Assembly: GCA_018268995.1 (NCBI GenBank)
Contig: JAFDVL010000045.1
Location: 1 to 64,000, forward strand
Reading direction: 5' to 3'
Source: Acidobacteriota bacterium
GTDB taxonomy: Bacteria; Acidobacteriota; Blastocatellia; RBC074
Length of the DNA: 64,000 nt
Shown here: piece after piece, positions 17,629 to 26,057 of the stretch
Layout: every line of letters starts with the position of its first letter
Numbering within the stretch: the first letter of the stretch is position 1
Notes under the pieces: generated by a model
What the model saw: only the letters and a program-made list of their open reading frames with translations
Database searches by the model: none
Told to the model about the DNA's origin: nothing
Translations under genes and position numbers: made by a program

Positions 17629-18879
17629 ATGTCCATTACGCGTCGCACATTTTTAGAAACTGCTGGAGTCACGTTGGCTGCAAGCACTGTGCTGCGTGCG
17701 GAAGACGCGACAATTCGCGTTGCCGTCATTGGCACAGGCGGGCGCGGCTCTGATTTATTGCGGGCTTTGACGACGATTGATGAAGTAACCGTCGTAGGTG
17801 TTTGCGATGATTATCCGCCGCATCTCGAACAAGGCGCAAAATATGCCGGGCCGCAGGCAAAAACGTTCAGCGACTATCGCAAGCTGCTCGACGAATTGAA
17901 GCCGCAAGCCGTCGTGATCGCCGTGCCGCTGTACTTACATTACAAAGTCGCCGTGGATTGTTTGAGTGCAGGTTGTGATGTCTTTCTCGAAAAGACGATG
18001 TGCTACACCGTGGACGAGGCGAGGAAGTTAACGGCGCAAGTTCTCGCTTCCAAGCGCGTCTTTCAAGTCGGGCTGCAACGCCGCGCGAACGCCATTTACA
18101 AACAAGCGCAAGCGATGGTTGCCGCCGGGATGATCGGACAGGTTGTTTCAATCAAAGCCCAATGGCATCGCAATAATTCATGGCGGCGTCCGATTCCGAT
18201 TCCGAAATCTGATGCGAATTGGTTGAAGCTGGAGCGCAAACTGAATTGGCGTTTGTACAAAGCGTATTCGGCGGGGCTGATGGCCGAACTTGGCAGCCAT
18301 CAAATGGATGTAGCGAATTGGTTTCTTGGCACGCACCCCAAGCGTGTCATGGCTTCAGGCGGCATTGAATATTTCCGCGACGGGCGCGAAGTCTACGACA
18401 ACATTTCGTGTCTGTATGAATATGAGTTGAAAGATGCAAAAGGCCAGCCATACACCGTACGCGCGAATTACACGTCGCTGTGCAACAACGCGTATGAAGG
18501 TGCAACGGAATTGATTATGGGTACGAAAGGCAGCTTATATTTGACCAGCGAAAAAGGGCTGCTGTTTCAGGAAAAAGGCACTGATGTAGTTTCGTGGGAA
18601 GGCGGCAAAAATGCGGCTGATGCCAACGCTGCGGTGGTGACCGCAGGCAAGACCTTGAAGTTGTCAAATGATCCGTGGGCGCATCGCGGCACTCCATTTG
18701 AAATTGATATTGCCGAAGGCAACGACACGCGTGACGAATTGGTGTCGTTTGTGGATCACGTGCGACGGCAAGACGTGAAAACGATTTGTGATGTGAATGT
18801 TGGGCTGACGGATTGCGCGACGATTTTGATGGCGAATCAATCGGTCGAGAGGGGAAGCTGGATAAATTTTCCTTTTTGA
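17629..18879 (+). CDS. Exported Gfo/Idh/MocA-family oxidoreductase
   Basis: A 416-residue protein with a twin-arginine signal (ITRRTFLETAGVTLAAS). The mature part opens with the Rossmann strand IRVAVIGTGGRGSDLL, followed by VVGVCDDYP, the FLEKTM (EKP-like) catalytic region with the conserved Lys near residue 122, and a C-terminal beta-sheet domain with MAELGSHQMDV near residue 222. Members act on sugars or cyclitols with tightly bound NAD; Tat export fits periplasmic glycoside or sugar oxidation-reduction. It begins four bases after apbE and is the last tightly packed gene of the first run; repeats follow directly. Confidence 0.85.
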   Translation: MSITRRTFLETAGVTLAASTVLRAEDATIRVAVIGTGGRGSDLLRALTTIDEVTVVGVCDDYPPHLEQGAKYAGPQAKTFSDYRKLLDELKPQAVVIAVPLYLHYKVAVDCLSAGCDVFLEKTMCYTVDEARKLTAQVLASKRVFQVGLQRRANAIYKQAQAMVAAGMIGQVVSIKAQWHRNNSWRRPIPIPKSDANWLKLERKLNWRLYKAYSAGLMAELGSHQMDVANWFLGTHPKRVMASGGIEYFRDGREVYDNISCLYEYELKDAKGQPYTVRANYTSLCNNAYEGATELIMGTKGSLYLTSEKGLLFQEKGTDVVSWEGGKNAADANAAVVTAGKTLKLSNDPWAHRGTPFEIDIAEGNDTRDELVSFVDHVRRQDVKTICDVNVGLTDCATILMANQSVERGSWINFPF

Positions 18880-18886
18880 ATAGTTG

Positions 18887-18960
18887 TTATTTTCCTCTCT
18901 CACATTTTTCTGTCTAGCGGTTGCTCCGAATAGACAGAAAAATGTGGGAGAGAAAAATAA
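18887..18960. repeat. Palindromic element 1 (30-bp arms, 14-nt loop)
   Basis: Arms 18887-18916 and 18931-18960 pair as a long hairpin with a few mismatches. The arms read TTATTTT(C)CTCT...TTTCTGTCTA, and the loop holds TTGCTCCGAA. The unit recurs at 19060-19133 and its outer arm again at 19988-20017. It could also terminate transcription of the preceding gene. Confidence 0.85.
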
Positions 18961-18970
18961 AACAATTGGA

Positions 18971-19040
18971 GCAAGGACTATACTGATTTACTTGGATGCA
19001 ATGACAACCCGTTTAGCACAAGTCAAGCGGTCGAGATAGG
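18971..19040 (+). pseudogene. Decayed 5' fragment of a second GxxExxY gene copy
   Basis: The bases after hairpin 1 (starting around the AATTGGAGCAAGGAC leader) align with the leader and first 17 or so codons of the intact gene at 19153. The start codon has become ATA, and the reading frame, ILIYLDAMTTRLAQVK against MPIHLDAVTSRLEQAA, ends in a stop soon after. The remnant shows that the cassette was once tandemly duplicated. Confidence 0.75.
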
Positions 19041-19059
19041 CATCCTCTTTGAAGCCCGG

Positions 19060-19133
19060 TTATTTTTCTCTCCGACATTTTTTTGTCTAGTGGTTGCTCC
19101 GAATAGACAGAAAAATGTGGGAGAGAAAAATAA
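19060..19133. repeat. Palindromic element 2 (30-bp arms, 14-nt loop)
   Basis: Arms 19060-19089 and 19104-19133 form a hairpin with the same loop core as element 1. The right arm is a perfect 30-bp inverted match to 19988-20017, so together they bracket the gene at 19153. Confidence 0.85.
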
Positions 19134-19152
19134 AACTATTGGAGTGAGGTCT

Positions 19153-19938
19153 ATGCCGATTCATTTGGATGCAGTGACAAGCCGATTAGAGCAAGCTGCT
19201 TTCGGCAAAATTGCTCATGACGTAATGCGTTGTGCCTTCGATATACACAATGAATTTGGCAGGTTCTTCGATGAGAAAATTTACAAGCGAGAACTGGCCC
19301 GGCGCATTCCCCAAACCGTAATTGAAGTTCCCATGCAATTAACTTTCGAGACGTTCAGCAAACTTTATTATCTTGATGTGCTGGTCGCCGGAAGCGCAGT
19401 TTTTGAGTTCAAGACGGTCGAAGCATTAGTGGAACGTCATCGGTCACAGCTTTTGCATTACCTGATGATGGCAGAACTCCCCCATGGCAAACTCATCAAT
19501 ATGCGGACGGAGCAGGTGCAGCATGAATTTGTCAATACCCAATTGACGCGCATTGATCGAACCGCATTTACGGTGACATTACAAGCGTGGCAGGAATTGA
19601 GCAAGCCACCCATCCGCGCATGGTTTGAAGCCTTTTTGCGCGAGGTCGGTACGGGGCTGGATAATGCGTTGTATGAAGAAGCACTGACGCATCTTTTGGG
19701 CGGTGAAGAGCGGGTGGTGCAGGAAATTGAAGTCACCTCAGAAAATGTCAGCTTAGGGGCGCAAAAGTTTCGCTTAGCGGCTCCACAAGTTGCGCTCAAA
19801 GTGACTGCCTTGAGTAACCCTACGCCGTTTGAGATTCACGCCAGGCGTTTGCTGAAACATACAGGATTGGAAGCGATTCAATGGATCAACCTAACGCGAA
19901 ATGAAGTTTCGTTTCGCACTATTCAAGCCGGAGTGTGA
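19153..19938 (+). CDS. GxxExxY family protein, PD-(D/E)xK nuclease-like
   Basis: A 261-residue protein of the GxxExxY family. The signature appears as FGRFFDEKIY (Glu41, Tyr44), with the usual Gly replaced by Phe. A nuclease-like core follows: Asp75 in YYLDVLV and the ExK pair Glu85-Lys87 in FEFKTVE. The C-terminal half (about residues 120-261) is longer than in typical family members and not recognised. The start at 19153 follows GGAGTGAGGT; an in-frame start at 19090 would run through the hairpin and is rejected. The gene interrupts the run of carbohydrate genes and is flanked by inverted repeats, which suggests a mobile cassette. Cellular role unknown. Confidence 0.78.
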   Translation: MPIHLDAVTSRLEQAAFGKIAHDVMRCAFDIHNEFGRFFDEKIYKRELARRIPQTVIEVPMQLTFETFSKLYYLDVLVAGSAVFEFKTVEALVERHRSQLLHYLMMAELPHGKLINMRTEQVQHEFVNTQLTRIDRTAFTVTLQAWQELSKPPIRAWFEAFLREVGTGLDNALYEEALTHLLGGEERVVQEIEVTSENVSLGAQKFRLAAPQVALKVTALSNPTPFEIHARRLLKHTGLEAIQWINLTRNEVSFRTIQAGV

Positions 19939-19987
19939 AAAGCCTGAAAATAATGGGATAAAAATACGACAGTATTCAAGACAAGTC

Positions 19988-20017
19988 TTATTTTTCTCTC
20001 CCACATTTTTCTGTCTA
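19988..20017. repeat. Single inverted arm closing the GxxExxY cassette
   Basis: Thirty bases exactly complementary to 19104-19133. Unlike elements 1 and 2 it is a single arm without its own hairpin partner, as expected for the far end of a repeat-bounded insertion. Confidence 0.85.
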
Positions 20018-20051
20018 ATCGTCACTCCTCAAATACGATCAGTAGGTTTTT

Positions 20052-22007
20052 ATGAAACGACGAGACTTTTTGACAACCGCAGCCGCGACGACCGGCTATT
20101 CGATGTTCATCAAAGTGGACAGCCTGGCGCAAGCGCAGGACAAGCGCACGGCTGAGCAAATTCGCCAAGAGATGCAACGCCTCGCGCCGACGGGCAATCT
20201 TTCATCCGCACCACTTGAACGCAATATGAAGCTGGTGGATTTGAACTGCGATGTGTTAGTCGCGGGCGGCGGCTTGGCGGGTTGTCTCGCAGCGATTAGT
20301 GCCGCGCGACACGGTGCGAAAGTCGTGCTGGTGCAGGATCGCTCGCGGCTCGGCGGCAATTCTTCGAGCGAAATCAAAATGCACGTCGTCGGTTCCAACA
20401 ATCACAAAGGGCGTCCCGGTTGGCGCGAAGGTGGTTTGCTGGAAGAGATTCGTTTGGACGATGCCGCGAACAATCCGCAGCGTTGTTGGGAACTGTGGGA
20501 TTTGCTGCTCTATGACAAAGTCGTCAGCGAGCCGAACATCACGCTCTTGCTCGAAACGACGCTGTACAACGCCGAAGTCAAAGACAACGTGATTCAGCGT
20601 GTGATGGCGCGTTGTGACCGTAGCGAACACATCTATCGCATCACCTCAAAATTGTTTGCCGATTGCACGGGCGACAGCCGTTTGGGGTTGGAAGCCGGAG
20701 CGGAATACAAAGTCGGGCACGAGTCGCGCGCCGAATTCAACGAATCGCTCGCGCCCGAAACTGCCGACAATAAAACACAAGGTTGCAGCATCCTGTTCAC
20801 TTCGCGCGATTACGGCAAACCGATGCCGTTCACGCCGCCGAAATGGGCGCGCAAGATCACCGAAAAGGATTTGAAATCACGCGGCATTACTACGTGGGAA
20901 TACGGCTATTGGTGGATCGAATGGGGCGGGCATCTCAACACCGTGCGCGACAACGAACGCATTCGGTTTGAGCTGCTCGGCATCGTGATGGGCGTGTGGG
21001 ATTACATCAAAAATTCGGGCAAATATCCGGCGTCAGCAAATTGGGCGATGGATTGGGTTGGCATGTTGCCCGGCAAGCGCGAAGCGCGTCGTTTGGTCGG
21101 CGATCACATGCTGACGCAAATGGATTTGATGGGCTTGAATCCTGAATTCGACGACGCGGTTTGCATCGGCGGCTGGAACCTTGACGAACATCCGCCGACC
21201 GGTTTTGAAAACCCCGAATTGCCGCCGTTTGTTTCAATCAAACTCAAAGACGTTTACAACATTCCGCTGCGCAGTTTGTACAGCAAAAACATTCGCAACA
21301 TGTTCATGGCGGGCCGCAACATCAGTGCGACGCACACGGCGTTTTCGTCTACGCGCGTGATGGGAACCTGTGCGGTCGAAGGCCAGGCTGTTGGCACGGC
21401 GGCAGCGCTCTGCATCAAGAACAATTTGCTGCCGCGCGGGCTTTATGAAAACAAAGCCAAGCTGAAAGAATTGCAACAGACCTTGTTGCGCGATGACCAA
21501 AGCATCAAAGGCGCAAAGAACGAAGACCCGCTGGATTTGGCGCGCACGGCAAAAGTCACGGCCTCCGGCGAAGACGCAAACTGCTCGCCTTCGCACGTGC
21601 TGAACGGCTGGACGCGCACGCTGCCGGAATATCCCAATCAATGGGCTGCGCCATTGGGCAGCGACGGCGCGTGGCTGGAACTCGCGTGGGACAAACCGCA
21701 ATCGCTCAAACAAGTGCAACTCACCTTTGATTCGGGCTTCATTCGTGAATTGACGTTGTCCTCTTCAGACAATGCGAACAAAGGAATCATTCGTGCGCCA
21801 CAGCCGGAAACGGTCAAGAAATATTCGCTGCTGTATCAAACCGACGACGGCAAAGACTGGATCGAACTGGCGAGCGCCGACAACAATCATCAACGCATCT
21901 GTCGTCATAAGTTTGCCGCCGTGAACGCCAAACGCATCCGCCTTCACGTCAAGGAAACCAATGGCGACAAGCTCGCGCGCATTTTTGAAGTGCGTTGTTA
22001 TGCGTGA
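20052..22007 (+). CDS. Exported FAD-dependent oxidoreductase with C-terminal discoidin-like domain
   Basis: A 651-residue protein with a Tat-type N-terminus (MKRRDFLTTAAATTGYS). The FAD-binding fold shows as CDVLVAGGGLAGCLAA (Gly72-Gly77), the acidic end of the second strand, RLGGNSSSEI, and late MFMAGRNISATHTAFSSTRVMGTCAVEGQAVGTAAA, typical of the FAD_oxidored family. From about residue 500 a beta-rich tail (VTASGEDANCSPSHVLNG, WLELAWDKPQSLKQVQL, KYSLLYQTDDGKDW) resembles an F5/8-type C sugar-binding domain. It probably oxidises or isomerises a carbohydrate outside the cytoplasm. It is the last plus-strand gene of the first module and is convergent with the gene at 22032. Confidence 0.82.
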   Translation: MKRRDFLTTAAATTGYSMFIKVDSLAQAQDKRTAEQIRQEMQRLAPTGNLSSAPLERNMKLVDLNCDVLVAGGGLAGCLAAISAARHGAKVVLVQDRSRLGGNSSSEIKMHVVGSNNHKGRPGWREGGLLEEIRLDDAANNPQRCWELWDLLLYDKVVSEPNITLLLETTLYNAEVKDNVIQRVMARCDRSEHIYRITSKLFADCTGDSRLGLEAGAEYKVGHESRAEFNESLAPETADNKTQGCSILFTSRDYGKPMPFTPPKWARKITEKDLKSRGITTWEYGYWWIEWGGHLNTVRDNERIRFELLGIVMGVWDYIKNSGKYPASANWAMDWVGMLPGKREARRLVGDHMLTQMDLMGLNPEFDDAVCIGGWNLDEHPPTGFENPELPPFVSIKLKDVYNIPLRSLYSKNIRNMFMAGRNISATHTAFSSTRVMGTCAVEGQAVGTAAALCIKNNLLPRGLYENKAKLKELQQTLLRDDQSIKGAKNEDPLDLARTAKVTASGEDANCSPSHVLNGWTRTLPEYPNQWAAPLGSDGAWLELAWDKPQSLKQVQLTFDSGFIRELTLSSSDNANKGIIRAPQPETVKKYSLLYQTDDGKDWIELASADNNHQRICRHKFAAVNAKRIRLHVKETNGDKLARIFEVRCYA

Positions 22008-22031
22008 TGTCAGGTAAGGCGTCTGACCGGA

Positions 22032-23195
22032 TTAGTATTGCGGCTTGGTCGGAAACCAATCTGGACGTTCCGGGTCAAGGTAGGGCTGACAGATTTTTTC
22101 TGTACGATATTGACGAAGCTTTTCTGCATTCACTCTGACGCCCAAACCAGCTCCTGCTGGCACTGCGAGTTGGCCATTTTGGATGGGTTGTGGCGCTTCT
22201 ACCACATCATCTGTCAGGTTGGGTTGTTGGTTGTCCAGCGCCAGCATCATATTGGGGATGGAGGCCGCCAGATGCAAAAAAGCGGCAGTTGAAATACCCA
22301 ACTCTGCGCCGCTGTGAAAGGTTACGGGAATGCCTGCCGCTTCTGCGATGGCTGCTGCTTTACGACAGCGCCACATCCCCCCTGATTGATGCGGATCGAG
22401 CAGCAACACATCAGCCGCTTCGGCGCGAAGAATAGCGAAAACGTCTTGGATAGTGTACGCACTCTCATCCAGCGCGATAGGCGTCGCAAACAACTTGCGC
22501 AATTGCGCGTGTCCGGCCAGATCATGCAGCGGCAGCGGTTGCTCGACATATTCCAAATCATATTGTTCCAGTTGGCGCATCATTCGTTTGGCTGTGCCAA
22601 TCGTCCACGCCCCATTGACATCGGCTCGTAATTTTACGTGCGGCGCGGCGGCGCGTGCGGCTTTGACAATTTCCAGATCGCTTTCTGGCGACATGCCAAT
22701 TTTCACTTTGATTGTGCCAAATCCAGCTTCGACGGCGGCGGTGGTTTCGGTGCCGATTTGTTGCGGGTCGTGCGCCTGTAAATAGGCAATAACGGGAATG
22801 GAATTACGGTACGCGCCGCCCCAGAGTTGGTACAATGGCATTTCCGCTTGTTTTCCCACAATATCCCACAGCGCCATTTCAAAGCCTGCCAATGCTGCAA
22901 CGAGCGCACGTTGATGATGGTAATAACCTGCGCCCTCGATCCGGGCGCAAAGTTTTTCAATGTCGCAAGCGTCTGCGCCGAGGGCGAGCGGAATGATGGT
23001 GTGCGCCAATACAGGTTGGACAAATTCCCACAGGCAAATCGTTTCTCCCACACCGATGGTGCCATCTGCGGTGTGAACCTGCACAATCAGCCGCGTTGTT
23101 CCCGGACGTTTGCCCGCCGCCCATTCGGCTGCTTTGTGAAACGGAACAAAGACCATTTGCTGCTCAATTTTGACGATGGTCGTGGCAGATTTCAT
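22032..23195 (-). CDS. Mandelate racemase/muconate lactonizing family enzyme (module 1)
   Basis: A 387-residue enolase-superfamily enzyme. In the barrel the KxK base pair appears as TIKVKIG, metal ligands as LRADVNG, EYVEQPL and IALDESAY, and a possible His/Asp dyad as LLLDPHQSGG and VTFHSGAELG, which fits the mandelate racemase subgroup with many acid-sugar dehydratases. The substrate is not readable. The start at 23195 is an ATGA overlap with the SDR stop codon, so it is the last gene of the MFS-SDR-MR operon. Neighbours point to aldonate or anhydro-sugar acid catabolism, an inference. Confidence 0.83.
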   Translation of the reverse strand: MKSATTIVKIEQQMVFVPFHKAAEWAAGKRPGTTRLIVQVHTADGTIGVGETICLWEFVQPVLAHTIIPLALGADACDIEKLCARIEGAGYYHHQRALVAALAGFEMALWDIVGKQAEMPLYQLWGGAYRNSIPVIAYLQAHDPQQIGTETTAAVEAGFGTIKVKIGMSPESDLEIVKAARAAAPHVKLRADVNGAWTIGTAKRMMRQLEQYDLEYVEQPLPLHDLAGHAQLRKLFATPIALDESAYTIQDVFAILRAEAADVLLLDPHQSGGMWRCRKAAAIAEAAGIPVTFHSGAELGISTAAFLHLAASIPNMMLALDNQQPNLTDDVVEAPQPIQNGQLAVPAGAGLGVRVNAEKLRQYRTEKICQPYLDPERPDWFPTKPQY

Positions 23196-23944
23196 GCGAA
23201 ATACATTCCTCCGTTGACGTGAATGATTTGTCCGGTGAGCTGACTGCTTGCCGCTGTAGCAAGGAAGCAAACAACTTCGGCGACTTCTTCCGCCGTCGCC
23301 AACCGATCCGTGGGAATCAGGGATGGCAACAGCGCGCGTTGCTCGGCGGATAAATGAGCGTGGATGTCTGTCTCCACAATGCCGGGAGCAACAGAGTTGA
23401 CGGCAATGCCCAACGGCGCACCTTCGCGCGACAACGCGCGCGTCAGACCGTCCAGCCCCGCTTTGGCGGCGATGTACGCGGCATTGTTGCTGAGCACCTT
23501 ACCTGTATACGCGGACACCGAAGAAAGATTAATGATGCGCCCACCGTGCGTTTGCATCAGCGGGAAGGCGGCGCGGCAACAATAGAACGCGCCGCTCAGG
23601 TTGACGCTTAACACGGCCTGCCAATCATCGTCACTAATTTCGCTCAATGCTGCTGGATGGCTAATGGCTGCATTGTTCACCAACATATCAAGACGGCCTG
23701 TGCGTGCTGCGATAATCGCAAACAGCGCCGTGACTTCTGCCGCGTTGGCAATGTCTGCGGCGGCAGGAAAAGCTTTGCCTTCGGCGGCGATCAGTTCATG
23801 CACTACATCACGCACCGCTTCCGCGTTGATGTCATTGACGTACACGGTTACACCTGCCTGCACGAGTTGTCGTGCAATCGCGCGTCCGATGCCGCGACCT
23901 GCACCTGTGACCAACGCGATTTTGCTTGCGGAATCACTCTTCAT
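23192..23944 (-). CDS. Short-chain dehydrogenase/reductase
   Basis: A 250-residue NAD(P)-dependent enzyme of the classical SDR type. The cofactor loop is TGAGRGIG at residues 13-20, the NNAA motif follows the fourth strand, and the catalytic Ser and YxxxK appear as INLSSVSAYTG and AAYIAAKAG. The C-terminal GQIIHVNGG is standard for FabG-like SDRs. A start at 23944 overlaps the MFS stop as ATGA; a much longer upstream frame has no start supported by homology. Position between a sugar-acid-type transporter and an MR-type enzyme suggests oxidation of a sugar or sugar acid. Confidence 0.87.
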   Translation of the reverse strand: MKSDSASKIALVTGAGRGIGRAIARQLVQAGVTVYVNDINAEAVRDVVHELIAAEGKAFPAAADIANAAEVTALFAIIAARTGRLDMLVNNAAISHPAALSEISDDDWQAVLSVNLSGAFYCCRAAFPLMQTHGGRIINLSSVSAYTGKVLSNNAAYIAAKAGLDGLTRALSREGAPLGIAVNSVAPGIVETDIHAHLSAEQRALLPSLIPTDRLATAEEVAEVVCFLATAASSQLTGQIIHVNGGMYFA

Positions 23945-25254
23945 ATCAGTGTTCGGCGATAGGCACTTGCGGCCTGAGGCAGCATCAGGCTTAATCCGAT
24001 GATTACCAGCGGATGCAGCAGGCTCATCATAAAAAATGCAGGGTTGTAAGAAAAATGCGTAATCAACCACCCGACAAGTGCCGTCGAAAGAAAGCCTCCA
24101 AAAGCGCTGCCTGCACCGATGGCTCCGTGCGCTGAACCAATAATCGCAGCGGGAAAAATATCTACAGAAAAACAGGTAATGCAAGTCAGCCAGGCCATGT
24201 GGGCGAAGGCAAAAATACTGGCTAAGACAATCGGCCAACGTTGTCCCGGTAAGAGCGGCAAGATGCCGCTGAACGCCAACAAGAAAGCCGCCCCCGTCAT
24301 GATTCGCAAACGAGCGTTAATGGGTGGCAATCCGCGTTGCAAGAATTTTCCAGCCAGCCAGCCGCCTAACAAACTGCCCACATCTGCTGCCACAAACACA
24401 ATCCAGATGGTTGCGCCCAATTGCTGCAATGTGAAGCCGCGCGCCTCCTGCAAGTATTTCGGAAACCAGAAAAGATAAAAATACCAGAGTGGATCAGTAA
24501 TCATCCGCGCGATCAAAATCAACCACATCGGCTTGAGCGTGATGAGTTCGCGCCAGCTCAACTGGGCTGTCATCTGACTCGGTTTTCCCAAAACGTTTTC
24601 CTTCGTCAGTAACTCGCGCTCCGCCGGGGAAAGGCGCGCATGCTGCTCCGGTTTGCGATACAGCGCGATCCACACCAAGGCCAGCACCACCCCCAGAATA
24701 CCTGACACAACGAATGCCGTTCGCCAGCCCTGTCGCATCGTGATAAAAGCCACGAGCGGCCCGGCAATTGCGGCTCCGAGAGTGCCGCCCATCGTGTACA
24801 AACCGACCGCCGTACCTTTTTCGCGCATTGGAAACCATTCAGCGACCGCTTTGGCCGAAGCGGTGTAGCCGCCCGGCTCTCCAATGCCAAGCAGGCTGCG
24901 GAAGAAGGCGAGCGACGCTACGCCATTCGCCAGCCCCGTCAGCATATTGGCCAACGACCACCACAGCACAAAACAAAACATCCCCAATCGCGTCCCGATG
25001 GCATCCAGTAGCCGCCCCGACAGCAGATACATCACCGCGTAGGTCAATTGGAATGCGAGCACGACCTGGGCATAGCCCGCATCACTAATGCGCAAATCTT
25101 CCTGAATCGTATGCGCCAGAATCGAAAGTGTTTGCCGATCCAGGTAATTTAGCACCGACACTAGCAGCAGCAGTCCGGCGAGCCACCAGCGCAAATGTGG
25201 AATGGGCTTTTTTGTGGAGCGGGACTTGACAGCTTGAGAAAGTGAATTTAGCAT
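23941..25254 (-). CDS. MFS transporter, anion:cation symporter (ACS) type (module 1)
   Basis: A 437-residue membrane protein with about 12 hydrophobic helices. The first helix, PIPHLRWWLAG, leads into NYLDRQTLSILA, the signature of ACS carriers such as hexuronate, glucarate and galactonate permeases. Its N-terminal region matches the MFS protein at 32600 closely, so the two are paralogues. The start at 25254 has no Shine-Dalgarno; a possible leftward promoter (TTGACC-N17-TATTAG) would place transcription at or just ahead of the ATG, giving a nearly leaderless message. It is divergent from the GntR gene at 25330 across a shared palindrome. Confidence 0.85.
   Translation of the reverse strand: MLNSLSQAVKSRSTKKPIPHLRWWLAGLLLLVSVLNYLDRQTLSILAHTIQEDLRISDAGYAQVVLAFQLTYAVMYLLSGRLLDAIGTRLGMFCFVLWWSLANMLTGLANGVASLAFFRSLLGIGEPGGYTASAKAVAEWFPMREKGTAVGLYTMGGTLGAAIAGPLVAFITMRQGWRTAFVVSGILGVVLALVWIALYRKPEQHARLSPAERELLTKENVLGKPSQMTAQLSWRELITLKPMWLILIARMITDPLWYFYLFWFPKYLQEARGFTLQQLGATIWIVFVAADVGSLLGGWLAGKFLQRGLPPINARLRIMTGAAFLLAFSGILPLLPGQRWPIVLASIFAFAHMAWLTCITCFSVDIFPAAIIGSAHGAIGAGSAFGGFLSTALVGWLITHFSYNPAFFMMSLLHPLVIIGLSLMLPQAASAYRRTLI
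25226..25254 (+). promoter_or_regulatory. Promoter candidate of the second GntR gene
   Basis: TTGACA (25226-25231), a 17-base spacer and TAGCAT (25249-25254) repeat the layout of the first GntR promoter. The boxes lie within the first codons of the divergent MFS gene. Confidence 0.6.
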
Positions 25255-25262
25255 TAAGAATC

Positions 25263-25272
25263 TAATATATTA
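25263..25272. promoter_or_regulatory. Operator candidate TAATATATTA in the divergent GntR/MFS gap
   Basis: The 10-bp palindrome shares the core CTAATATATTA with the 18-bp palindrome at 5580-5597 and sits at nearly the same distance from the -10 box (centre about 13 bases downstream, against about 14). It overlaps the presumed start regions of both divergent genes, so one regulator could control both. Confidence 0.55.
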
Positions 25273-25329
25273 CATTTTGAATTTGGTCAAGCATCGCCCC
25301 ACGACAACTCTTTGGAGGAAGGAAAAAAG

Positions 25330-26016
25330 ATGGCCGCAACAGAAACCGTGATTATCAATGCCACCCGCATCAGTGATCAGGTGTATGAATATTTGCGCAA
25401 TGAAATTGTTGAAGGGCATTTGTCGCCGGGACAGCGCATCAGCCCGGACGAATTCGCCGAACGGCTGAAAATTTCCAAAATGCCGATCAAAGAAGCGATT
25501 GAGCGATTGGTCGGCGAAGGGTTACTGGACGTGCAATCGCGGCGCGGCACATTTGTGGCGCGACTCGATCCCATCGAACTAGCGGAAACTTTCGAGGTGC
25601 GTTGTGCGCTGGAGGTGTTAGCTGGCAAGCTCGCCGCACGCCACATCACCAAAGCCGACCTCGAACGGTTGCGCGAGCTGATTGCAGCGATGGAGCAATC
25701 GAACGCGAAAACCGATGTGCGACTGCATCTGGAACAAAACGCCGAATTTCATGCTCTGATTGTTCGACGCTCTGGCAATCGCAAATTGTTCGAGACTTGG
25801 CGACGATTGCGCGCACCGATTCACGTCGCAGGCATTCATTCGCGCACTGATGACTGGATTGATCGTGTGACGCGCGAACAGCGTGAGCATCGTGCCATCG
25901 TTCGCGCGCTAGAACAACGCGATCCGACAGCCGTCGAACAAGCCATCACGAATCACATTATGCGCGCCAGCGGTTCGCTGGTCGAAGATGTGAAGAAGAC
26001 TCTCACGGAATCCTGA
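25330..26016 (+). CDS. GntR-family regulator, FCD domain (copy 2)
   Basis: A 228-residue paralogue of the regulator at 5663. Winged helix elements ISDQVYEYLRNEI, KMPIKEAIERL and RRGTFVARL are followed by the FCD helices with ETFEVRCALE, NAEFHALIV and EHRAIVRALEQ. The start at 25330 has a strong GGAGGAAGG box; a TTG-started frame from 25312 is rejected. Differences in the FCD domain between the copies may mean different ligands. It precedes the second TonB receptor by 41 bases and probably controls module 2 and the divergent MFS-SDR-MR operon. Confidence 0.88.
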   Translation: MAATETVIINATRISDQVYEYLRNEIVEGHLSPGQRISPDEFAERLKISKMPIKEAIERLVGEGLLDVQSRRGTFVARLDPIELAETFEVRCALEVLAGKLAARHITKADLERLRELIAAMEQSNAKTDVRLHLEQNAEFHALIVRRSGNRKLFETWRRLRAPIHVAGIHSRTDDWIDRVTREQREHRAIVRALEQRDPTAVEQAITNHIMRASGSLVEDVKKTLTES

Positions 26017-26057
26017 TTTTTACGCTTTCCAGCAGAACTCAACCAGGAGCAACCCCA

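Noticed and set aside
19090..19152. Earlier start of the GxxExxY gene
   Set aside because: It would be encoded by the hairpin itself; a GGAGTGAGG box supports 19153.
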